Shown here piece after piece: positions 26,300 to 34,507 of a stretch of DNA of 64,000 nucleotides. Each line of letters starts with the position of its first letter. Position 1 is the stretch's first letter. Source of the stretch: Neorhizobium sp. JUb45 (lineage in GTDB: Bacteria; Pseudomonadota; Alphaproteobacteria; Rhizobiales; Rhizobiaceae); assembly GCF_004343585.1 (NCBI RefSeq), contig NZ_SLYW01000001.1, positions 310,001-374,000 on the forward strand, given 5' to 3'. The position numbers and the translations under genes are program-made. The notes beneath the pieces were generated by a model. The model did no database searches and was not told where the DNA came from. It saw only the letters and a program-made list of their open reading frames with translations.

Positions 26300-26992
26300 A
26301 TGAACATCAATCGAGCACGGGTTCTCAGCTGTCTGGCTGGCGCAAGCGTTGCATTTTTCGCGATGGGCGCCGCTGCTGCCGATCTCGCGGCGCCGCAGGC
26401 CGCACCCGTTGCGTATGATGCGCTGTCGGCCAAAAGCCCGTGGCAGATCCGCGTTCGCGCGCTGGGCGTCATTACCGAAGACGAAGGTTCCGTAAACGGT
26501 GTGTCGGGTGTCGGTCTCGAATATAGCGACACGGTCGTTCCCGAGCTGGACATCACCTATTTCTTCACCGAAAATTTTGCCGCCGAACTGATCCTCGGCA
26601 CGACCTATGCCAAGATCAACACCACCGGTGCGCTCGGCGATCTGGATGTGGGCAAGACGTGGCTGCTGCCGCCATCGCTTATGCTGCAGTACCACTTCAC
26701 CGATTTCGGCGCGTTCAAGCCCTATGTCGGTGCCGGTGTGAACTACTCGTTTTTCTATAACCAGTCAGACAGGGGCGCCTTCTCCAACGTCGACGTTGAA
26801 GACGATTTCGGCGCCGTCCTGCAGGTTGGTTTCGACTACATGTTCGACGAGCATTGGGGCCTGAACTTCGATGTGAAGAAGATCTTCCTCGAAACCGAAT
26901 GGACCGCCACCCACGATACGCTCGGCCCGCTGTCCGGCAAGGCCAAGATCGATCCGTGGCTGATCGGCGCAGGTGTCACCTACCGGTTCTGA
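26300..26992 (+). CDS. ompW: OmpW-family outer membrane protein
   Basis: A 230-residue protein with a signal peptide (cleavage after GAAAA) and an eight-strand barrel pattern: W-Q-I-R-V-R-A-L-G-V opening strand, L-M-L-Q-Y-H-F, F-K-P-Y-V-G-A-G-V-N-Y and a C-terminal strand ending Y-R-F, all typical of OmpW. The family forms small hydrophobic-channel porins. The ATG at 26300 follows GAAGGAGAGGGAC. Preceded by a perfect FNR/FixK palindrome; enterobacterial ompW is also oxygen-controlled through FNR. Confidence 0.92.
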   Translation: MNINRARVLSCLAGASVAFFAMGAAAADLAAPQAAPVAYDALSAKSPWQIRVRALGVITEDEGSVNGVSGVGLEYSDTVVPELDITYFFTENFAAELILGTTYAKINTTGALGDLDVGKTWLLPPSLMLQYHFTDFGAFKPYVGAGVNYSFFYNQSDRGAFSNVDVEDDFGAVLQVGFDYMFDEHWGLNFDVKKIFLETEWTATHDTLGPLSGKAKIDPWLIGAGVTYRF

Positions 26993-27066
26993 CGCGAGAA
27001 CAAACCGGTAGGAGGCCGGCCGGCGCAACGGAGGCGGCGCCGGCCACTTTCTTTCTGAAAATATCG

Positions 27067-27099
27067 AACACGGGGCGCCGAAAGGTGGCCTCGTGTTTT
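27067..27099 (+). terminator. Terminator after ompW
   Basis: AACACGGGG at 27067-27075 pairs (one G-T) with CCTCGTGTT at 27089-27097, followed by TT. Another GC-rich stem, GGCCGGCGC with GCGCCGGCC, lies just before it at about 27018-27045. Confidence 0.65.
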
Positions 27100-27136
27100 G
27101 CGTTCTGCTGAGCAGAAAAAAGATGTTCACGACCGT

Positions 27137-27165
27137 TTGACATTTATTCGACTTGTAATCATATT
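27137..27165 (+). promoter_or_regulatory. Sigma-70 promoter of the small RNA gene
   Basis: TTGACA (27137-27142), a 17-nt spacer, then CATATT (27160-27165). This is an almost consensus housekeeping promoter in a region with no gene start, predicting transcription from about 27172. Confidence 0.75.
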
Positions 27166-27171
27166 TTCGAA

Positions 27172-27262
27172 AGTACAAATATGTTGTGTCCTCGTGGGGA
27201 CACTTGGGCATGATGCCCTGAAGCCCCGTCCTGACATGATGTTGGGGCGGGGTTTTCATTTT
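27172..27262 (+). ncRNA. Probable trans-acting small RNA (~90 nt)
   Basis: Starts after a near-consensus promoter and contains three consecutive hairpins: GTGTCC/GGACAC (27186-27191 with 27198-27203), GGGC/GCCC (27206-27209 with 27215-27218), and a terminator stem CCCCGTCC with GGGGCGGGG (27224-27231 with 27245-27252) followed by TTTTCATTTT. No start codon with a ribosome-binding site exists inside. Size, architecture and the GGCATGATGCC element recall the rhizobial suhB/mmgR (alpha-r8) RNA family, but this is from memory and unverified. Confidence 0.7.
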
Positions 27263-27343
27263 CGGTCGTCACAGCCTTTCACCTTGCCGTGAATCCCGCT
27301 GCTTTGCCATGACGCTGCCCAGCCGCTGCTCTAGCTTTGCTGA

Positions 27344-28357
27344 ATGCTTACACGTCGCTCCGCTCTCATTTCGCTGCCGTTCCTCATCCCTGCCGCGCAA
27401 GCGTTTGCGCAGGGTGCACCAGCCGGTACCGGCCTGAAGGCGGTGCTCGACAATGCGTCGAACCTGTCTCCGCTGAAGGTCGTTTTGGTAAACCGTGAGG
27501 GCAAACTGCTCGTCGAGCGTGCTTTCAATGGCAATTCCCTCAATGGCTCCACCAATATCAAGTCGGCGTCGAAATCGATCATCTCCGCCATGATCGGTAT
27601 CGCGATCGGCAAGAAGCTGCTGGACGGGCCGGATCAGAAGATCGCACCGATCCTCAAATCTGCCCTGCCATCCGATCCTGATCCGCGGCTTTCCGAAGTC
27701 ACCATCGGCAATCTTCTCTCCATGCAGGCCGGGCTGTCGCGCATGTCGGGGCCGAATTACGGGCGCTGGGTGTCGAGCGGTAACTGGGTGCGGTTTGCGC
27801 TGTCGGAACCATTCGACGGGGATCCGGGCGGGGCCATGCTCTATTCCACCGCTTCGACGCATCTGCTTTCCGCCATCCTGACACGTGTGGGGCGCAAGTC
27901 GACGCTGGAACTGGCGCGCGAGTGGTTCGCGCCGGTGGATGATTTCCGCATCGGTTCGTGGGAGCGTGATCCGCAGGGCATCTATCTTGGCGGTAACCAG
28001 ATGGCGATGACGGCGCGGTCGCTGATGGCTTTTGGCGAGCTATACCGCAATGGCGGCAAGACAGCGGAGGGACGGCAGGTGATCCCGGCGGACTGGATCG
28101 CCACCTCATGGCAGGTGCGCACAAACTCGCGCTTTTCCGGCGATGGTTATGGCTACGGCTGGTTCAACCGCACTATCGGCGGCGAAAATGTCTGGTTCGG
28201 CTGGGGTTATGGCGGCCAGATGGTCTATATCGTGCCGTCGCTGCAGATGACGGTAATAATGACCTCGAATGAAAGCGGCCCGTCGGCACGCAACGGTTAT
28301 CGCGACGATCTGCATGCGTTGCTCGGCAATATCATCGGCGCCGTGCGCTCGGCCTGA
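27344..28357 (+). CDS. Serine hydrolase of the beta-lactamase (class C) family
   Basis: A 337-residue protein with a signal peptide (cleavage after QAFAQ). S-A-S-K-S-I near residue 77 supplies the S-x-x-K nucleophile, Y-S-T near 167 the Y-x-N-like element, and G-W-G-Y-G-G near 287 stands where the K/H-T/S-G triad would be. Such proteins include esterases, amidases and D-peptidases as well as AmpC-type enzymes; this one is not an evident antibiotic-resistance gene. Periplasmic. It has its own upstream region behind the small RNA terminator. Confidence 0.85.
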   Translation: MLTRRSALISLPFLIPAAQAFAQGAPAGTGLKAVLDNASNLSPLKVVLVNREGKLLVERAFNGNSLNGSTNIKSASKSIISAMIGIAIGKKLLDGPDQKIAPILKSALPSDPDPRLSEVTIGNLLSMQAGLSRMSGPNYGRWVSSGNWVRFALSEPFDGDPGGAMLYSTASTHLLSAILTRVGRKSTLELAREWFAPVDDFRIGSWERDPQGIYLGGNQMAMTARSLMAFGELYRNGGKTAEGRQVIPADWIATSWQVRTNSRFSGDGYGYGWFNRTIGGENVWFGWGYGGQMVYIVPSLQMTVIMTSNESGPSARNGYRDDLHALLGNIIGAVRSA

Positions 28358-28359
28358 GA

Positions 28360-29037
28360 TCAGGCCGTCGCAAGCCAGATCATGTGGCGTGCGCCGCCGC
28401 CCTTACCGCGGCCATTGGCATGCACGCGGGCTTCCTCGACTGTAAAACCGCAGCCCTGCAGGCGGCGGGTGAATTTTGTATCGGGTGCCGACGACCAGAC
28501 CGAGAGCACACCGCCGGGCGTCAGAGACGTTCTGGCGGCGCGCAGGCCACGCTGGTCGTAGATGCGGTCGTTTTCATCGCGCGTCAGCGCTTCCGGGCCG
28601 TTATCGACATCAAGCAGGATGGCATCCCATGCCTGCGAGCCGGCCTTGATGAAGCTGGCGACATCGTCTTCCTCGATCGTCACGCGCGGGTCGGACAGGC
28701 AGTCGCCATAAACCTCCGCCATCGGGCCACGCGCCCATGCCACCACAGCCGGCACCAGTTCGACGACGGTGATCTGCGCGTCTTGCGGCAGTTCCTTCAG
28801 CGCTGCGCGCAAGGTAAAACCCATGCCCAGTCCGCCAATCAGCATTTTGGGCTTTGGCCGCCCCTTGATCTTCTCCCAGGAGAGTTTGGCCAGTGCCTCT
28901 TCGGAGCCGCTGAGGCGACTGTTCATCAATTCGTTGCTGCCGAGCATGATGGAGAATTCGGAGCCGCGCTGTTTCAGGCGCAGTTCGTCACGACCGTCTG
29001 GCACCTTGGCCGTATCAAGCACTATCCAGGGGATCAT
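28360..29037 (-). CDS. Spermidine synthase-like class I methyltransferase fold protein
   Basis: A 225-residue protein with the nucleotide-binding loop L-I-G-G-L-G-M-G-F-T (about 66-75), an acidic strand end V-V-E-L-V-P near 93 and D-A-I-L-L-D-V-D-N-G-P near 137-147, as in polyamine aminopropyltransferases and their uncharacterised relatives. The N-terminal tetramerisation part of true spermidine synthases is absent, so the function may differ. Start at the ATG at 29037 behind GGAG; convergent with the hydrolase gene, 2 bp apart. Confidence 0.75.
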   Translation of the reverse strand: MIPWIVLDTAKVPDGRDELRLKQRGSEFSIMLGSNELMNSRLSGSEEALAKLSWEKIKGRPKPKMLIGGLGMGFTLRAALKELPQDAQITVVELVPAVVAWARGPMAEVYGDCLSDPRVTIEEDDVASFIKAGSQAWDAILLDVDNGPEALTRDENDRIYDQRGLRAARTSLTPGGVLSVWSSAPDTKFTRRLQGCGFTVEEARVHANGRGKGGGARHMIWLATA

Positions 29038-29240
29038 CGTTTTCTCCGCACGCGGTCTTTCCGTTACCCGCCTTATGCCGGTTCGGGCGTCATATCGCAA
29101 TCAGTCGAAAAAATGCATAGCTGCAAAAACGAACTAGCCGCGAGACTGAACAAACAGCAGACTAATGCTCGCATTAGGGGAATCTTGCTCATCATTTATA
29201 AAGGAGAGGTTGTCTAGACTTCGCGCCGGACGATGGGGTG

Positions 29241-30413
29241 ATGGGGATGGCATTCGATCTGCGGACGATTTACGCGATGACCGCGCTTGCCTGTGTGGTT
29301 TTGGGCTGCGTGCAGGGCGCCGCTTTTTTTACCGGCCGCTTTGGGCGCTGGCTGGCATGGTGGAGCGTCAATAATATCCTGCTTGGGTTGGCGTCATGCC
29401 TGATCGTGTTGCGGGAAATTGCCCCGGATTTTCTGTCGATTTCGGTCGGAAACACGATGACGATCGTCGGTTGCGCGCTGTTGCCGGTGGCGATCCGCGA
29501 ATTTGCCGGACGCAAGACCAGCCCATGGATCGTCCTTCTTATGGCCGGGTTGCCGAGCCTTCCCTATTTTACGGTCTTCACGGATCCTGCCCATTCGATG
29601 CCGCGCATCGTGTTCTCATCCGCCGTCTGCGCCCTTTTTGATATGGCGGTTGCCTGGGAAGCGCGTCGGCTGGCGCGCGAGGAAAAATTGTACTCGGCAG
29701 AGCTTGCCTCCGGTCTGTTTGCGCTGACGGCAACGCTCTATGGGGCCCGCGCCATGATGGGCTGGTGGGGCAGCCTGGGAGATGGGCCGCTTTTCCACAA
29801 TGGCGACCAGACGCATGCAGCACTTGGGCTTGTGGCGATGCTGCTTTTGACGCTGCGCTGCATGGTGATCATGATGATGGCGACCGAACGCACGCAGCTG
29901 CAGTTGCAGAGTGCGGCCTATCACGATGCGCTGACAGGGGTACTCAATCGGGCCGGAATGAGCCGTGCTTTTGGCGAGTTGCCGCGCCAGCCGCTGGGCG
30001 TGCTGCTGATCGATATCGATAACTTCAAGCAGCTCAACGATAGCTGCGGCCATGCAGTGGGCGATGATGTTCTGAAAGCCTTTGCATTTGCAGCACATGC
30101 CGTAACCCGGCCCGGCGACCTTGTGGCGCGTCATGGCGGTGATGAGTTCGTCGTCGTGCTGCCGGGGCTTTCACAGGAAGAGGCGGCCGCTCTGGCCCAA
30201 AACATGCGCAAGGCATTTTCGACCACGACAGCAGGTCTGGCCACGGAGTGCAGCACAAGGCCGACGCTGAGCATTGGTGTGGCAACCGGCCAGACAACGG
30301 AGCCGGAAACGCTGGAAGCGATCCTGCACAAGGCCGATCAGGCGCTGTACCGTCGCAAACGCGATGGCCGCGACGGTGTCGATGTTTTCGTCGGAGAATT
30401 GCAGGCGGCCTGA
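29241..30413 (+). CDS. Membrane diguanylate cyclase
   Basis: A ~390-residue protein with six hydrophobic segments in the first 210 residues, a short linker, and a GGDEF domain (D-A-L-T-G-V-L-N-R at ~233, R-H-G-G-D-E-F at ~296). The active-site motif is intact, so it should make c-di-GMP; no RxxD inhibitory site is evident just upstream of it. The start is uncertain between GTG 29238, ATG 29241 and ATG 29247. Preceded by a ~200-bp intergenic region with the divergent spermidine synthase-like gene. Confidence 0.9.
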   Translation: MGMAFDLRTIYAMTALACVVLGCVQGAAFFTGRFGRWLAWWSVNNILLGLASCLIVLREIAPDFLSISVGNTMTIVGCALLPVAIREFAGRKTSPWIVLLMAGLPSLPYFTVFTDPAHSMPRIVFSSAVCALFDMAVAWEARRLAREEKLYSAELASGLFALTATLYGARAMMGWWGSLGDGPLFHNGDQTHAALGLVAMLLLTLRCMVIMMMATERTQLQLQSAAYHDALTGVLNRAGMSRAFGELPRQPLGVLLIDIDNFKQLNDSCGHAVGDDVLKAFAFAAHAVTRPGDLVARHGGDEFVVVLPGLSQEEAAALAQNMRKAFSTTTAGLATECSTRPTLSIGVATGQTTEPETLEAILHKADQALYRRKRDGRDGVDVFVGELQAA

Positions 30414-30437
30414 CGACCAAGCCGCCTGACGGAGGGA

Positions 30438-31424
30438 TCAGGCCGAGATGTCGATGACGCCGCAATCGCCGGCATCGGAGGCAAAGGCCAGCCGCTTGCC
30501 ATCACTGCTCCAGCTGAAGCCGGTAATGCCGCCCTTGCCGGGACGGCGCAACAGCGCTTCCTTGCCATCGGACATTCGCACACCCAGAATCATGCCGTCG
30601 ATATAGCCGATGGCGAGCACCTCTTCGGCCGGATGGAAGGCAACCTGCGTGACCATGATATTGGCGCGGGTGCCCAGTTCCTGCGGCGCCTTGCCCATCG
30701 GGCCATCCTTGCCGGCAAACGGCCAGACGATGGCGGCAGGCGCACCGGAAGAGGCCAGCCACTTGCCCTTGGGTGACCAGGACAGCGATTTCACCTTCGC
30801 CGGATAACCGGTCATGCGCATGTGGCGGGCATCACCCGCCTTGCCATCGAGCTTCCAGCCGTGAAGAGCGTTTTCAACCATCATGGTGACGAGGAAACGG
30901 CCATCCGGCGAGAAGATGACGCCGGTATGGGCGCCCTTCCATTCCAGATCCTGCGCCGGCGCATTGGTGCCGACCCAGTGCATCGACACGCCGTTGTAAC
31001 GGGCCGCTGCGATGCGCATGCCTTTCGGCGCGAACGCAATCGCCTCGACGCTGCGTTCCTCGGTGAATTCCCTGGTTGTGCCATCAGCAAGCTTGACGAA
31101 GCTCGACTTGCCGTAAGCGTATGCGACCGCGTTCTGCGGGCCTCCGGCAACGACATTGATCCACTTGCGCGGCGCTTCGGCCACCAGCGTGGTCGAGCCG
31201 TCGGCTGCAATGCGCAAAACCTTGCCGTCTTCGCCGCCCGTCAGCAGCGTATTGCTGAAAGGATCACGAACGAAGGTGAGAAGGCCCTGATGGGCTTCAT
31301 CCACCTTTTCGCCGCCATCGAGGCGGTGGATCGTGCCGGCGGCGGTGGCGAAGAACGGGGTGTCGCCGAGGAAGTGAACCCCGACGACATGGCCTTCAAG
31401 ATCAAGCGGTGCAACGGTCGGCAT
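30438..31424 (-). CDS. WD40 repeat protein
   Basis: A 328-residue protein built of repeated beta-propeller blades (for example G-G-E-D-G-K-V, F-S-P-D-G-R-F-L-V-T, W-S-P-K-G-K-W-L-A-S-S-G and W-S-S-D-G-K-R-L-A-F-A-S-D), about seven blades. No signal peptide; probably a cytoplasmic scaffold. It is the second gene after the COG0523 metallochaperone, 59 bp away on the same strand, so a role in metal delivery or its substrate proteins is suspected (inference from context only). Confidence 0.85.
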   Translation of the reverse strand: MPTVAPLDLEGHVVGVHFLGDTPFFATAAGTIHRLDGGEKVDEAHQGLLTFVRDPFSNTLLTGGEDGKVLRIAADGSTTLVAEAPRKWINVVAGGPQNAVAYAYGKSSFVKLADGTTREFTEERSVEAIAFAPKGMRIAAARYNGVSMHWVGTNAPAQDLEWKGAHTGVIFSPDGRFLVTMMVENALHGWKLDGKAGDARHMRMTGYPAKVKSLSWSPKGKWLASSGAPAAIVWPFAGKDGPMGKAPQELGTRANIMVTQVAFHPAEEVLAIGYIDGMILGVRMSDGKEALLRRPGKGGITGFSWSSDGKRLAFASDAGDCGVIDISA

Positions 31425-31483
31425 TGTCAGGCATTTCTTTCACGCATGGATTTCGTAAGTGACCGCTTGGTCGGTATCGGCTA

Positions 31484-32638
31484 TCAGGCCGGTGTCTTTT
31501 TCGTCGCCTGGCAGGCAAGGAAACTCTGCTCGATCTTGGCGAAATCGAGATCGCGGCCGATGAAGACGAGGCGGCTTTCGCGCTTTTCGCCATCTTTCCA
31601 CGGACGCTGGTGATCGCCTTCGACGATCATGTGCACGCCCTGAACCACATAACGCTCCTCGTCACCCTTGAAGGCGATGATGCCCTTGAGACGGAGAATG
31701 TTGGGGCCTTCTGTCTGGGTGATCTTCTGGATCCAGGGGAAGAAACGCTCCGCGTTCATCTCGCCGCCGCGCAGCGAAATCGACTTCACCGTCAGGTCAT
31801 GGATGGCCGAAACGGCGCCCGGCGAATGGTGGTGATGGTCGTGACCATGATCATGCTTGTGGTCATGATGATCGTGGCCGCAATCGGGACCGCAGGTGTG
31901 GTCGTGATCGTGGTGATCATGATGATGATGGCCGTGATCGTGATCGCAGTCAGGCCCGCAGACATGGTCTTCATGGCCGTGCTCGAGGAAATGCGGATCG
32001 TTTTCCAGCGCGCGCTCAAGGTTGAAGGCGCCCTGATCGAGCACACGAGCCAGATCGACACCCGAACGGGTGGCCTTGTAGACGCGAGCGGTCGGGTTGA
32101 TGGCGCGCACGATTTCTTCGATGACGGCCAGTTCTTCCGGCGTCACGAGGTCTGTCTTGTTGATGACGACGACATCGGCAAAGGCGATCTGATCTTCGGC
32201 TTCGCGGCTGTCCTTCAGACGCAGCGGCAGGTGCTTTGCATCGACGAGAGCGATGACGGCATCGAGCTCGGTCTTGGCGCGCACGTCATCGTCCATGAAG
32301 AAGGTCTGAGCGACCGGGACCGGATCGGCAAGGCCGGTGGTTTCGACGATGATGCCATCGAAACGGCCGGGGCGGCGCATCAGGCCTTCGACGACACGGA
32401 TCAGGTCGCCGCGCACGGTGCAGCAGACGCAGCCATTGTTCATTTCATAGATTTCTTCATCCGACTCGACGATCAGGTCGTTGTCGATGCCGATTTCGCC
32501 GAATTCGTTGACGATGACGGCATATTTCTTGCCGTGGCTTTCGGAGAGGATGCGATTGAGGAGCGTCGTCTTGCCGGCGCCGAGATAGCCGGTCAGCACG
32601 GTAACGGGAACGGGCTTTGCGGTGGCTGCTTCGGTCAT
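31484..32638 (-). CDS. CobW/COG0523 GTPase metallochaperone with His-rich loop
   Basis: A 384-residue GTPase. Walker A G-Y-L-G-A-G-K-T-T at 17-25, the metal-binding C70-V-C72-C73 motif, and base specificity N-K-T-D at 160-163, all of the COG0523 family that delivers zinc (or cobalt) to client enzymes. Residues ~216-271 form a loop with about 24 His and two C-G-P-D-C units (227-231 and 249-253), expected to store metal. The C-terminal CobW domain follows. The ATG at 32638 follows GAGG; the longer ORF start is rejected. Confidence 0.92.
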   Translation of the reverse strand: MTEAATAKPVPVTVLTGYLGAGKTTLLNRILSESHGKKYAVIVNEFGEIGIDNDLIVESDEEIYEMNNGCVCCTVRGDLIRVVEGLMRRPGRFDGIIVETTGLADPVPVAQTFFMDDDVRAKTELDAVIALVDAKHLPLRLKDSREAEDQIAFADVVVINKTDLVTPEELAVIEEIVRAINPTARVYKATRSGVDLARVLDQGAFNLERALENDPHFLEHGHEDHVCGPDCDHDHGHHHHDHHDHDHTCGPDCGHDHHDHKHDHGHDHHHHSPGAVSAIHDLTVKSISLRGGEMNAERFFPWIQKITQTEGPNILRLKGIIAFKGDEERYVVQGVHMIVEGDHQRPWKDGEKRESRLVFIGRDLDFAKIEQSFLACQATKKTPA

Positions 32639-32742
32639 GGAAACCTCGAGAGATCTTGTGGCGCTATCGCGCGGAATTTTGGGACCCGGACATCCGGTCC
32701 GCCCCATATAAGAGCAAGCGGCAGCGAGTTCAAAGGGTTTAA

Positions 32743-32757
32743 TGTTATAAGATGACG
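32743..32757. promoter_or_regulatory. Degenerate Zur-box-like sequence upstream of the COG0523 gene
   Basis: TGTTATAAGATGACG matches the left half of the rhizobial Zur consensus (TGTTATAWTATAACA) fully and the right half in four of seven positions. It lies about 105 bp before the start codon. Suggestive only. Confidence 0.3.
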
Positions 32758-32769
32758 GTGGGGGGATGA

Positions 32770-33159
32770 TCAGGCGGCGATGGCCGGCTTGATGTCTGTG
32801 CGGGCAAAGTCGTCACCGATGAAGAGCAGAGGGCAGTCGAATTCCTGCGCCGTGGCATAGGCAAAACAATCACCGAAATTGAGCGATGCGGGATGGAAGC
32901 CTTTGCCCCATCGGGAGTAGGCGGCGGCTGCACGTTGGGCACGAAACGGCGTCACGTCTATGGTCTTAGTAATAACGCTATTCAGAAGATCGCTGACATC
33001 CTGAACAAGTTTACGTCGGGCGGACACGATCAGGACCTCTGCAAATGTGCCTGCAGAAATAAGGACCACTTTCTCTGTTGCCAAGACCTTTTCACGGTCG
33101 CGCGCCATCGGCTCGTTGGCTGCTATTGCGATAATTGCCGACGAGTCGATGACGATCAT
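32770..33159 (-). CDS. PIN-domain toxin (VapC-like)
   Basis: A 129-residue ribonuclease-type PIN domain: M-I-V-I-D-S-S-A-I at the start with acidic D5, E at ~42 (F-A-E-V), and N-F-G-D-C-F-A-Y-A near 94-102 followed by F-I-G-D-D-F near 113-118. VapC-type toxins cleave tRNA or rRNA. The ATG overlaps the antitoxin stop (ATGA), the normal arrangement of such pairs. Confidence 0.88.
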   Translation of the reverse strand: MIVIDSSAIIAIAANEPMARDREKVLATEKVVLISAGTFAEVLIVSARRKLVQDVSDLLNSVITKTIDVTPFRAQRAAAAYSRWGKGFHPASLNFGDCFAYATAQEFDCPLLFIGDDFARTDIKPAIAA

Positions 33160-33494
33160 TTGGGCAAACCGAATTCATCATAAAGAAAATCCTGACTATG
33201 CGCGGCATCGGTATCATCAAAAGAGTTTCTTTCAGATGCGCGCCTGCGAATTCTTTCGAAAACTTTTCTCTTTTCTTCAGCGCTCAGAGGCTCACGTCTG
33301 GGTGTCAGAGGACCAACTTTTGCCAGTTCGGCGACGGCATCGTAGGATTGGAGCGACGTTTCAGCTGCTGCATGCACAATTGACAGCCGTGCGGATGGCA
33401 GGCCGGGCTGGGTCAGGATAACCTCTTCGCCCTGCTCGGCACGCCTCACCAATTCTTCAAGCTGATTTTGGGCTTCGGCAATGGATATGCGCAT
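33156..33494 (-). CDS. Phd/YefM-type antitoxin
   Basis: A 112-residue protein whose first ~50 residues (M-R-I-S-I-A-E-A-Q-N-Q-L-E-E-L-V-R-R-A-E-Q-G-E-E-V) follow the prevent-host-death antitoxin fold that binds DNA and the partner toxin. The C-terminal part is longer and acidic/charged (toxin-binding). The ATG at 33494 sits behind AAAGGAGG; the track start at 33539 is rejected. First gene of the toxin-antitoxin operon. Confidence 0.85.
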   Translation of the reverse strand: MRISIAEAQNQLEELVRRAEQGEEVILTQPGLPSARLSIVHAAAETSLQSYDAVAELAKVGPLTPRREPLSAEEKRKVFERIRRRASERNSFDDTDAAHSQDFLYDEFGLPK

Positions 33495-33597
33495 GTCCGC
33501 CTCCTTTGGGCGATCACAACTTCCGGCAGTATGAGGCATTGCGATTTCTGCGGCAAGCGTCCGAGCTTTGCAGATTTTACGTTGGTGGCGCAGGTTG

Positions 33598-34413
33598 CTA
33601 ATTCAAGCTTGCCACATCAAACCGCGCCACATCCTCCAGCAATTCGATAAACCCCGCCACCGCATGCGCCACCAGCTGCTCTCCACGCTCGGCCGTGGCA
33701 GCGCTCGCATCGCCCGCCACGCCCTTGTCATTGAGGTCGCGCATCTTCCAGCCGAAGGCATGCGGCCCATAGGCGCGCAGGTGCCTGTAATCGCGCGCGA
33801 AATCCGCCTGTCGCGAGCCAAATCGTTCCGCCTTCGCCATGTCCACACGATCCGGCCACAGCGCCAGCATGACCGAGGTCTCGATGTCTCCGCCATGAAT
33901 GTCGAGTGCCTTGTCTTCCGGCTTGATCCAGCCATCGGGCTGGCCGAAACGTGTCCAGCTGGTCGCCACTGCCAGCATGTCGAAACGCACGCGGGCCTCG
34001 GTGGCGACGATCGTCAGCAGCGGCGAGTTGCCGCCATGGGCGTTCAGCATCACCAATTTGCGGATGCCCTGCCCATGCAGCATTTCGGCAATGCCGAGCC
34101 AGCGTTCGACCGCTTCGGCAAAGCCAAGCGTTTTTGTGCCCGTCACATCCATGTGCTCTATCGAGTAACCGACCGGCTCGACCGGCAGGAACGTTACGGG
34201 CAGGGTTCGCGGCAATTGCGGGATAATGCGCTCGACAAGGCCTTCGGCAATCAGCGAATCGGTTTCGAACGGCAGGTGCGGGCCGTGCTGTTCGTGGGCG
34301 CCAAGCGGCAGAACGGCGATCCAGGTACTGCGGTCCTCTGGAGCAAGGTCTGGATCGTTGATGGCAAAATGACGGGCGGGATGGCTGGCGGACGTCGTCT
34401 CGACATTGGGCAT
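33598..34413 (-). CDS. Creatininase-family amidohydrolase
   Basis: A 271-residue metal-dependent amidohydrolase. L-P-L-G-A-H-E-Q-H-G-P-H-L-P-F-E-T-D (about 35-52) and L-N-A-H-G-G-N (about 120-126) carry the metal ligands of the creatininase/mycofactocin MftE fold. Members hydrolyse cyclic amides such as creatinine, or formamides in flavin synthesis. Divergent from the MarR gene, so possibly its target. Start at MPNVETT, 46 residues after the longest frame start. Confidence 0.85.
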   Translation of the reverse strand: MPNVETTSASHPARHFAINDPDLAPEDRSTWIAVLPLGAHEQHGPHLPFETDSLIAEGLVERIIPQLPRTLPVTFLPVEPVGYSIEHMDVTGTKTLGFAEAVERWLGIAEMLHGQGIRKLVMLNAHGGNSPLLTIVATEARVRFDMLAVATSWTRFGQPDGWIKPEDKALDIHGGDIETSVMLALWPDRVDMAKAERFGSRQADFARDYRHLRAYGPHAFGWKMRDLNDKGVAGDASAATAERGEQLVAHAVAGFIELLEDVARFDVASLN

Positions 34414-34507
34414 CTGGTGATGGTTCCCGGCTTTCGCTATGGATGTGCTTCGTATACCGGGAAGGCATCTCCATGGCAAAGCCGCCACGGCAAAGACGGG
34501 TGAGAGC

